Of a DNA stretch of 44,456 nt, positions 23,761-30,417 are shown in pieces (the stretch's first letter is position 1; every line of letters begins with the position of its first letter). A program made the translations under genes and the position numbers. Under the pieces are notes generated by a model, which did no database searches, was not told where the DNA came from, and saw nothing but the letters and a program-made list of their open reading frames with translations. The DNA is from JAJZJT01 sp049964655 (GTDB lineage Bacteria > Actinomycetota > Acidimicrobiia > Acidimicrobiales > RAAP-2), in contig JBMFXC010000012.1 of NCBI GenBank assembly GCA_049964655.1, positions 1 to 44,456 on the forward strand, written 5' to 3'.

Positions 23761-25920
23761 GTGCCGCCGCTGCCCGACCGCCGTCCCCTCGACCGCCGTC
23801 CCCTCGACCNNNNNNNNNNNNNNNNNNNNNNNNNNNNNNNNNNNNNNNNNNNNNNNNNNNNNNNNNNNNNNNNNNNNNNNNNNNNNNNNNNNNNNNNNNN
23901 NNNNNNNNNCGACCGCCGTCCCCTCGACCGCCGTCCCCTCGACCCGTCCCGGTTCACCGCCGGACTGAACCCGGCACAGCGCCAGGCCGTCGAGCACGGG
24001 GACGGTCCGCTGCTCGTGGTGGCGGGCGCCGGCTCCGGCAAGACGCGCGTGCTCACCAACCGGATCGGGTACCTCGTCGCCACCGGCCGGGCCGACCCGT
24101 CGCGGGTGCTGGCCATCACCTTCACCAACAAGGCGGCGCGGGAGATGCAGGAGCGGTTGCGGACCGCCCTCGGCTCGCTGGCGGGGGACCTGTGGGTCTC
24201 GACGTTCCACAGCGCGTGCGTGCGGATGCTGCGCCCCTATGCCGATCGGGTGGGGCTCACCCGCGCCTTCGCCATCCTGTCCGAGGACGACTGCAAGCGG
24301 CTGCTCCGCGACATCGCCGACGATCTCGACATCGACGTCACACAGGTCCCCGTCGGGGGGGCCAAGGCGGCGATCAGCGCGGCGAAGAACCGCCTGGTCG
24401 ACCCCCGCCGCTTCCGTCTCGAGGCGGCCAACGCCCGCGCCGACGCCCATGCCCGCCTCTACGCGGAGTACGTCGCCCGGCTGCGTCGCGCCGACGCCGT
24501 CGACTTCGACGACCTGTTGGTCCACGTCGTGACCCTCCTCACCGAGCACGACGACGTGGCCGAGCACTTCCGGTCGCGGTTCTCCCACGTGCTCGTCGAC
24601 GAGTACCAGGACACCAACCGGGCCCAGTGCGTGATCGTCGACCAGTTGGTGGCCGGTCATCGGAACCTGTGCTGCGTCGGCGACGGCGACCAGTCCATCT
24701 ACGGCTTCCGGGCCGCCGACGTCGGCAACATCCTGGGCTTCCAGCGCACCTACCCGGACGCCGTCACGGTCACCCTCGAGCAGAACTACCGGTCGACGGG
24801 GACCATCCTCGAGGCGGCGAACGCCGTCATCGCCCGCAACGAGGAGCGTGCCGCCAAGACGTTGTGGACGGCCGCCGGGGGCGGGGCGCCGATCGCACTG
24901 CGGGCAGCCGACGACGACGTGGACGAGGCGTCGTGGCTGGCCGACGAGGTCGCCTCGCTCGTCGCCCGGGGGACCCGGCCCGGCGACGTCGCCGTGCTCT
25001 GTCGGGCCAAGGCGCTGGCTCGGCCGATCGAGGCCGAGCTCGTCGCCCGGGGGATCGCCTGCCGGACCGTGGGTGGTACCCCGTTCTTCGAGCGCCGCGA
25101 GGTGAAGGACCTCGTCTCCTACCTGCGTCTCGCCCTCAACCCCGACGACGAGCTGGCGTTCCGTCGGTGCGTCAACACGCCCAGGCGGTCGGTGGGCGAC
25201 GCCAGTGTGAAGAAGATCCGGGCTTTCGCTCGGGCCTACGACCTGCCGCTGTCGGAGGCGCTGGCCCGCCGCGACGAGGTCGAGGACCTCCCACAGCTGG
25301 CCTCGGCCGGTCTGGGCGCCTTCGTGGAGCTGGTGCGGCGGGTGGCCGAGGCCTCGGAACGAGGCGGTCCGGCAGCCGGTCTGGACGAGGTGCTGGCCGA
25401 CGGCCGCTACGTCCAGGAGCTTTTGGCCCAGGCTGCCGACGACGAAGAGCGTCAGTACCGCCTGGAGAGCCTCGACCAGCTCCGGGCGGTGGCCTCCGGG
25501 CATGCCACCATCGAGTCGTTCCTCGACTTGGCCAGCCTGGCGACCGACGCCGACGAGGAGGGTGACCCCGGTCGGGTGGTGCTGATGACCGTGCACGCCG
25601 CCAAGGGCCTCGAGTTCCCCGTGGTCTTCGTGGTCGGCCTCGAGGAAGGGATCTTCCCCGACCGCCGGTGCCTCGAAGCCGGCCCGCTCGAGGAGGAGCG
25701 GCGTCTGGCCTACGTGGCCATCACCCGGGCGCAGCACCGCCTCTACCTGTCCCACGCCCGGCGCCGACGGGTGCTCGGCCAACCTGTCGAGCACGAGCGC
25801 AGCCGCTTCCTCGACGACGTCCCGGTCGACCTGCTCGACGTGCTCGACGAGCCCCTGGCCCCGGGGGACCCTGCCGGTGCCGCTCACCTCGCCGCCATCC
25901 GTGCCTCGCTCCGGGGCTGA
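23761..25920 (+). CDS. pcrA: ATP-dependent DNA helicase PcrA/UvrD (N-terminus spans an assembly gap)
   Basis: This SF1A 3'-5' helicase acts in nucleotide-excision repair, replication-fork clearing and RecA removal. Motifs are in order: Q-motif FTAGLNPAQRQAVEH, Walker A VVAGAGSGKTRVLTNRI, Ia AITFTNKAAREMQERL, II VLVDEYQDTNRAQ, III GDGDQSIYGFRAAD, IV LEQNYRST, V MTVHAAKGLEFPVVFVVGLEEGIFP and VI EERRLAYVAITRAQHRLYLS. The helicase core is complete. The first residues are a repeated DRRPL pentapeptide encoded by a 15-bp tandem repeat interrupted by 100 Ns, so the true N-terminal length is unknown. Frame is kept across the gap as drawn, and also if the identical flanks are merged. There is no long C-terminal Tudor-type tail, so the protein is compact. 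Confidence 0.93.
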   Translation: MPPLPDRRPLDRRPLDXXXXXXXXXXXXXXXXXXXXXXXXXXXXXXXXXXDRRPLDRRPLDPSRFTAGLNPAQRQAVEHGDGPLLVVAGAGSGKTRVLTNRIGYLVATGRADPSRVLAITFTNKAAREMQERLRTALGSLAGDLWVSTFHSACVRMLRPYADRVGLTRAFAILSEDDCKRLLRDIADDLDIDVTQVPVGGAKAAISAAKNRLVDPRRFRLEAANARADAHARLYAEYVARLRRADAVDFDDLLVHVVTLLTEHDDVAEHFRSRFSHVLVDEYQDTNRAQCVIVDQLVAGHRNLCCVGDGDQSIYGFRAADVGNILGFQRTYPDAVTVTLEQNYRSTGTILEAANAVIARNEERAAKTLWTAAGGGAPIALRAADDDVDEASWLADEVASLVARGTRPGDVAVLCRAKALARPIEAELVARGIACRTVGGTPFFERREVKDLVSYLRLALNPDDELAFRRCVNTPRRSVGDASVKKIRAFARAYDLPLSEALARRDEVEDLPQLASAGLGAFVELVRRVAEASERGGPAAGLDEVLADGRYVQELLAQAADDEERQYRLESLDQLRAVASGHATIESFLDLASLATDADEEGDPGRVVLMTVHAAKGLEFPVVFVVGLEEGIFPDRRCLEAGPLEEERRLAYVAITRAQHRLYLSHARRRRVLGQPVEHERSRFLDDVPVDLLDVLDEPLAPGDPAGAAHLAAIRASLRG
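23775..23944. repeat. 15-bp tandem repeat with 100-N gap inside the helicase gene
   Basis: The unit CGACCGCCGTCCCCT appears 2.3 times before the gap (23775-23809) and 2.3 times after it (23910-23944). The 35 bases on each side are identical. The Ns (23810-23909) are therefore a placeholder, and the real copy number is unresolved. Five codons per unit. Confidence 0.95.
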
Positions 25921-26005
25921 GCCGGCCCGCCGGGGCCTCGGCGCCGGCGTCACCCGGCGGGACGACCGACGACGGCTGTCTGCCTGGCTAACCTCGGTCG
26001 GCACG

Positions 26006-27238
26006 ATGGGTGATGGCACCGACGGTCGTAGGAGCGGCCTCCCGCCGCACGCCGGCATCCGAGACGACACCCGAGGCCCGGCCACCCGGTCGCGCTTCGA
26101 GCGCCGGGGCACCCGGCGTCGCCTGTCCCGGGTCCTCGTGCTGGTGGTCGTGGCGGCCACGACGGGTGGGTGTGCCCTGTTCGCCTCCCCGACACCGCCG
26201 CCGGACCGGCTCCCCTCGTTGGCCCCGGCGGGGACGATCGGCTACGTCGCCTGTCCGGATGCCCTCACCCCGGTCGAGCTGGCCACCGGCGTCGCCGAGC
26301 CCCCCATCCCGCTTCCCGTGGCCGGCACCCCGGCTCCGGGCGACTTCGCTGTGGCGACGTCCCCGGACGGCCACACCGCCTACGTCGTGACGACGTCGGT
26401 GCCCGGCGGCGCTACCGGGCCGGCCGACGGCCACAACATCCTGGTGCCGGTGGACCTCGTGTCGCAGCGGGCCGAACGGCCCATCGTGCTGCCGGGCACC
26501 GGGCCCGCCCGGGCCGTCCTCGTCCTCCCCGGCGGCCGTACGGTGCTGGCGGCGAGCGGGGACGAGGTGGTCCCGGTCGACGTGGCCGACCGCCAGGTGG
26601 GCACCCCCATCGTCCTCGGGCACGGACGTGTGGTGGCGGGCATGGCCCTCGACCCCGCCGGCACCACCGTCTACGTCCTCGTGGCCGGGGCGGTGGTGGA
26701 GCTCGACCCGGCTCGAGGCGCGGTCGAGCGGGTCGTGCCGACCGGCCTCACCCTCTCGTCGGCCTTCTCGCCACACGGCATCGTGGTCAGCCCGGACGGC
26801 TCGACGGTCTACGTGATCGGCCAAGGGGGAACCGACTACCACGGGAGCGTGGTGCCCGTCACCGCAGCCACTGGCGCGGTCGGTGCCGCCGCCTCCTTCG
26901 CCGCCTTCGGCGTCACCCAGCCCGCCGCGGTGGCGATGGTGGACGGGGGGAGCGCCCTGGCGGTCGTCGACGCCGCCAACAACGCCGTCGACCCCCTGCC
27001 GCTGACCTCGTTCGCGACGCCACCGTCGCCGGTTGCCATCCCTGCCCAGGCAGGGTCCGCGTCCGGCTCGGGGACCCAGCACCCGAGCGACATCGTGGCC
27101 ACTCCGGGCGGCGACCACGCCTGGATCGTCGACGGCTTCGACAGCGTGGTTCCCTACGACCCGGTGACCCGGACGTTCTCTCACCCGATCACCGTGTGCG
27201 TCGGCGCGTCTTCGATGGCCCTGGCCCCGGCCCCGTGA
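26006..27238 (+). CDS. Secreted lipoprotein with YVTN-type beta-propeller repeats
   Basis: The 410-residue protein has an Arg-rich cytoplasmic start (to RRGTRRRLSR), a hydrophobic helix VLVLVVVAATTGG and a Cys at the lipobox-like TGGC, suggesting an exported lipid-anchored protein. The mature region repeats a four-stranded blade pattern: DFAVATSPDGHTAYVVT, PARAVLVLPGGRTVLAAS, VAGMALDPAGTTVYVLV, HGIVVSPDGSTVYVIG and PSDIVATPGGDHAWIVD. This is the SPDG-xx-xYV hallmark of YVTN/lactonase-like propellers. No catalytic residues are assignable, so binding or scaffold roles are as likely as enzyme activity. ATG 26006 lies 11 bases after TAACCT, a near-leaderless arrangement. The stop overlaps the esterase GTG, so the two are co-translated and may act together at the cell surface. 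Confidence 0.82.
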   Translation: MGDGTDGRRSGLPPHAGIRDDTRGPATRSRFERRGTRRRLSRVLVLVVVAATTGGCALFASPTPPPDRLPSLAPAGTIGYVACPDALTPVELATGVAEPPIPLPVAGTPAPGDFAVATSPDGHTAYVVTTSVPGGATGPADGHNILVPVDLVSQRAERPIVLPGTGPARAVLVLPGGRTVLAASGDEVVPVDVADRQVGTPIVLGHGRVVAGMALDPAGTTVYVLVAGAVVELDPARGAVERVVPTGLTLSSAFSPHGIVVSPDGSTVYVIGQGGTDYHGSVVPVTAATGAVGAAASFAAFGVTQPAAVAMVDGGSALAVVDAANNAVDPLPLTSFATPPSPVAIPAQAGSASGSGTQHPSDIVATPGGDHAWIVDGFDSVVPYDPVTRTFSHPITVCVGASSMALAPAP

Positions 27239-28482
27239 CGAGCCCGGTGCCCTGGGTCCTCTTCGCCCTCGGCCTGGTCGGTGGGGCGGGATCGCTGTTC
27301 GCTGTTCGACCGGCGCGGCACGAGCCGCTCACGGTGGTCAGCCTCGTGCTGGGATGGCTCCCGAGCGAGGCAACCCTGCAGCTATGGGTGGTCGAGGTGG
27401 CCGTAACGGCCGCACTGGTTGCTGCCGGCGCGCTCGACGCCTGGCCGGGTTGGGTGGGCCTGGCCGTCACCGTGGCGTCGTGGCCTGCCCTGGCCGTGCA
27501 GCTGGCCGCCGGCCGCCGGGCGGCGGGTGTCGTGTCCGCCGCCCTCGAGGATGCCACCGGCGGTCTCGCCGTTTCCGCCGAGTTCGACCCGACGCCTCGC
27601 TGGAACACCCTGGGACACGTCGCGTTGGCCGTGCCGGTCCGCCCTCGGTCGCTCCGGCGGGTGCGGGGCATCGACTACTGGGGTGACGGCGTCCGTCGCC
27701 ACCGCCTCGACGTCCTCGTCCGCCGAGACGTCCCACCGGCGGGTGGTCCTGTCCTCGTCTACGTCCACGGGGGCGCCTGGGTCTTCGGCGACAAGCGGGA
27801 ACAGGGGCTCCCGTTGCTCTACGAGCTGGCCGAACGGGGCTGGGTGTGCGTCACCGTCAACTACCGCTTGAGCCCGCAAGCCACCTGGCCCGACCACGTC
27901 GTCGACTGCAAGCGGGCGGTGGCCTGGGTGCGCCAGCACATCGCCGACTACGGGGGCGATCCGTCCTTCGTGGCCATCGCCGGCGGGTCGGCGGGTGGTC
28001 ACCTGTGCTCACTCGTCGCCCTCACGCCCGGAGAACGCTCCTGGCAACCTGGCTTCGAGGACGCCGACACCTCGGTGGACGCCTGCGTTCCCTTCTATGG
28101 CGTCTACGACATGACGGCGGACCCCGAGCTGGCCGGCGCGTATGGGCCCGGACTACGCGGGCTGCTCGAGCGCCGGGTGTTCAAGGCCTCACTGGAGGGG
28201 GACCGGCAGCGGTTCGAGGAGGCGTCGCCGATCTGCCGGATCACCGAGGCGGCACCGCCCCACTTCGTGCTGCACGGGACTCACGACACCCTGGTGCCCG
28301 TGGTCGTGGCTCGGCGGTTCGTCGAGCGCCTGCGCGAGCGCTCGCTCGCTCCGGTTGCCTACGCAGAGTTGCCCTACGCACAGCACGCCTTCGACCTGTT
28401 GGCGTCGATCCGCTGTCGAAGCGCCGTCCTCGGGGTGGTCCAGTTCCTCGAGTCGCTGCGGGCCGACTCGACGGGTGCCTGA
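27235..28482 (+). CDS. Membrane-anchored alpha/beta hydrolase (HSL/LipC-like esterase)
   Basis: The 415-residue protein begins with about three N-terminal hydrophobic segments (VPWVLFALGLVGGAGSLFAV, VEVAVTAALVAAGAL and VGLAVTVASWPALAVQL). An alpha/beta-hydrolase domain follows from ~residue 150. Features of the hormone-sensitive-lipase/carboxylesterase group are the oxyanion motif VYVHGGAWVFGDK, the nucleophile elbow IAGGSAGGHLC (Ser), the acid Asp in HGTHDTLVPV and the catalytic His in YAQHAFD. Domain and triad are complete. It likely hydrolyses short-chain acyl or lipid esters near the membrane; the substrate is unknown. GTG 27235 overlaps the lipoprotein stop. It resembles the LipC-type esterases of mycobacteria in having a membrane region before the catalytic domain. 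Confidence 0.88.
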   Translation: MTSPVPWVLFALGLVGGAGSLFAVRPARHEPLTVVSLVLGWLPSEATLQLWVVEVAVTAALVAAGALDAWPGWVGLAVTVASWPALAVQLAAGRRAAGVVSAALEDATGGLAVSAEFDPTPRWNTLGHVALAVPVRPRSLRRVRGIDYWGDGVRRHRLDVLVRRDVPPAGGPVLVYVHGGAWVFGDKREQGLPLLYELAERGWVCVTVNYRLSPQATWPDHVVDCKRAVAWVRQHIADYGGDPSFVAIAGGSAGGHLCSLVALTPGERSWQPGFEDADTSVDACVPFYGVYDMTADPELAGAYGPGLRGLLERRVFKASLEGDRQRFEEASPICRITEAAPPHFVLHGTHDTLVPVVVARRFVERLRERSLAPVAYAELPYAQHAFDLLASIRCRSAVLGVVQFLESLRADSTGA

Positions 28483-28534
28483 GCGGTCCCGACCGGCCAC
28501 CGACAGCCTGGCCACCGGCAGTCAGCAGGTACGG

Positions 28535-28555
28535 TCGTCGGGCAGCGCCCGACGA
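28535..28555 (+). terminator. Hairpin after the esterase gene
   Basis: TCGTCGGGC, loop AGC, GCCCGACGA is a perfect 9-bp stem 52 bases after the esterase stop. Its right arm merges into the 24-bp repeat interrupted by the second gap. No T-tract follows. Confidence 0.55.
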
Positions 28556-28704
28556 GGATCGTTCGGCAGCNNNNNNNNNNNNNNNNNNNNNNNNNNNNNN
28601 NNNNNNNNNNNNNNNNNNNNNNNNNNNNNNNNNNNNNNNNNNNNNNNNNNNNNNNNNNNNNNNNNNNNNNCCCGACGAGGATCGTTCGGCAGCACCCGAC
28701 GAGG
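28548..28704. repeat. 24-bp tandem repeat with 100-N gap
   Basis: CCCGACGAGGATCGTTCGGCAG is seen at 28548 before the gap and at 28671 after it, followed by a partial third copy at 28695. The 23 bases on each side of the Ns (28571-28670) are identical. The last copy forms its own hairpin, CCCGACG-AGGAA-CGTCGGG (28695-28713). Real copy number is unknown. Confidence 0.9.
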
Positions 28705-28750
28705 AACGTCGGGGGCGCAGTGAAAGAGCACGGCAGGACAGGGAAACAGC

Positions 28751-28894
28751 GTGGCGGGCACGGTACCGAAGGGGACGAGAAGGCACCGGGGAGCGACCCG
28801 CCGGGCGGCCGTCCTCATCCACGGTCGGATCGTGCGCGAGGGTCCACCCTCCCAGGTGGCCGACGTCGCCCTGGGCGACTACCTGTCAGGCTGA
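28751..28894 (+). pseudogene. 47-codon orphan frame resembling an ABC-ATPase C-terminus
   Basis: A GTG-started frame ends in AAVLIHGRIVREGPPS, then QVADVALGDYLSG and TGA. That ending looks like the last ~30 residues of an ABC ATPase, where a 'VLxxGRIVxEGPP..V' strand closes the domain. Third positions are GC-biased over the C-terminal half, as in real genes here. No Walker or signature motifs precede it, so it may be a decayed remnant, a small protein, or chance. The assembly gap 80 bp upstream could hide missing sequence. The spacer 28483-28978 otherwise holds only repeats and hairpins. Confidence 0.3.
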
Positions 28895-28900
28895 ACGGCG

Positions 28901-28927
28901 GCCAGTGGGGCCAGTGGGGCCAGTGGG
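28901..28927. repeat. 9-bp tandem repeat, three copies
   Basis: GCCAGTGGG is repeated exactly three times. Downstream (28941-28973) lie CAGGTGGCCGCCTG and the 12-bp palindrome AGGTGGCCACCT, which on the minus strand follow the cobT stop and could end that transcript. Confidence 0.85.
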
Positions 28928-28978
28928 GCAGCCTTCGGTTCAGGTGGCCGCCTGCCGAGCCAGGTGGCCACCTTTGGG

Positions 28979-30040
28979 TCAGCGGCGCTGCTCGGCGACG
29001 CCGGCTGCGTCGAAGGTGGCCATCTCGCGCAGGGCCCGGGCGGCCGCTTGTACGAGCGGCAGGGCCAGGAGCGCCCCGGTCCCCTCGCCGAGGCGCAGGT
29101 CGAGGTCGAGGAGCGGGCGCAGGCCGAGGTGGTCGAGCGCCACGGCGTGACCGGGCTCGGCCGAGCGGTGACCGGCGATCCAGGTGCCGATGGCCTCGGG
29201 TGCCAGCGCTGCCGCGGCGAGGCCGGCGGCCCCGGCGATCACCCCGTCGAGGATCACAGGCACCCGCAGTGCGGCCGCCCCGAGGAGCAGTCCGACGAGT
29301 GCGGCGTGCTCGAGCCCGCCGACCGCCGCCAGCACCCCGAGCGGGTCGGTGGGGTCGGGCCGATGCAGCTCGAGGGCTTGACGCACGACCTGCAGCTTGC
29401 GGGCGTAGGTGGCGTCGTCGACCCCGGTTCCTCGGCCGGTGGAGCTGGCCGGGTCGACCCCGCAGAACGTGGCGACGAGCGCGGCCGAGGCCGTCGTGTT
29501 GGCGATGCCCATGTCGCCCGTGCACAGGCATCGGTTTCCTGCTGAGACGAGCTCACCGGCCACCTCGATGCCGACCTCGACGGCCGAGACGACCTCCTCG
29601 CCGGTCATGGCCGGGCCTGCGGTCATGTCGCCGGTGGCTGGCCGCACCGATCTGGCCAGCAGACCCGGTGCCGCATCGAGCGGCGTGGCGACCCCGACGT
29701 CGACGACGACCACTTCGGCACCGACCTGGGCAGCGAAGGCGTTCACCGCCGCGCCCCCGGCCAGGAAGTTGGCGACCATCTGTGCCGTGACCTCCTGGGG
29801 CCAGGGCGTGACCCCGCGTCGGTGCACGCCGTGGTCGGCGGCGAAGATGGCCACGGCAGCCGGCTCGGGCACCGGCGGCGGGCAGGTCTCCGTGATGCCG
29901 GCGAGCTGCACAGAGACGTCCTCCAGCACCCCGAGGGCGCCGGCAGGCTTGGTGAGCCGCTCGTGGCGGCGCCGCGCCTCGTCGAGCGCGTCCTGCTCGG
30001 GCGGGCGGATGGCCGCCAGGGTCTCGTCGATCAGGCGCAT
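28979..30040 (-). CDS. cobT: Nicotinate-nucleotide--dimethylbenzimidazole phosphoribosyltransferase
   Basis: CobT activates the lower ligand of cobalamin: nicotinate mononucleotide plus dimethylbenzimidazole gives alpha-ribazole phosphate (cytosol). The 353-residue length is typical. Motifs seen are the N-terminal HERLTKPAGALGVLED, AIFAADHGVHRRGVTPWPQEVT, the glycine-rich GGAAVNAFA, CTGDMGIANTTASAAL, GLEHAALVGLLLGAA, PVILDGVIAGAAGLAA and the catalytic Glu in LRLGEGTGA near the C-terminus. All active-site segments are present. The ATG at 30040 is preceded by AAGGGGG. A cobalamin riboswitch lies in the leader ~140 nt upstream. No other cob genes are in the window. Product cobalamin is needed by IcmF encoded 10 kb away. 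Confidence 0.96.
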   Translation of the reverse strand: MRLIDETLAAIRPPEQDALDEARRRHERLTKPAGALGVLEDVSVQLAGITETCPPPVPEPAAVAIFAADHGVHRRGVTPWPQEVTAQMVANFLAGGAAVNAFAAQVGAEVVVVDVGVATPLDAAPGLLARSVRPATGDMTAGPAMTGEEVVSAVEVGIEVAGELVSAGNRCLCTGDMGIANTTASAALVATFCGVDPASSTGRGTGVDDATYARKLQVVRQALELHRPDPTDPLGVLAAVGGLEHAALVGLLLGAAALRVPVILDGVIAGAAGLAAAALAPEAIGTWIAGHRSAEPGHAVALDHLGLRPLLDLDLRLGEGTGALLALPLVQAAARALREMATFDAAGVAEQRR

Positions 30041-30182
30041 AGGACCCCCTTCCGGCTGGGGTCGCCGGTCGACTGGGCGCGACCGGGCAGGCTGGTGGAC
30101 GGATGGTGAAGGGACGAAGGGTCATGACGCATCCGGCAAGTCTCCCGTTGCCAGGCTGCCGTACCACCGCCAGCCTCTGTCC

Positions 30183-30350
30183 TCACCGACGAGGCCGGTC
30201 TCCTGACTCGGCGGATCACCACCCGCACCCGCCTTCCCGGGCTGGCAGCGCCCAGTGGCCGTGGATGCGGGCTCCTCGCTCACAGTGGCGGGCCCGTGCC
30301 GGACTTGCACCGGCTTCCCGATTCTCCCCCGGAGGGGCACCTCGCGGTCT
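30183..30350 (-). promoter_or_regulatory. Cobalamin (AdoCbl) riboswitch upstream of cobT
   Basis: Read on the minus strand, the segment has the ordered conserved blocks of the B12 riboswitch: GAGGTGCCCC, GGGAAGCCGGTGCAAGTCCG, GGCCCGCCACTGTGA and the B12 box GAGTCAGGAGACCGGCC. Flanking CGAGG and CCTCG can close P1. It ends ~140 nt before the cobT ATG, so cobT is expected to be repressed when cobalamin is plentiful. A TAGCTT box (30364-30369, minus strand) just upstream is a possible -10. The exact ends are approximate. Confidence 0.93.
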
Positions 30351-30417
30351 TGCGTACGCCCGCAAGCTAACGGAGCGAGCCCCGGTCGCGCCAGGTCGCC
30401 GGCGCCGACGACGGGCA

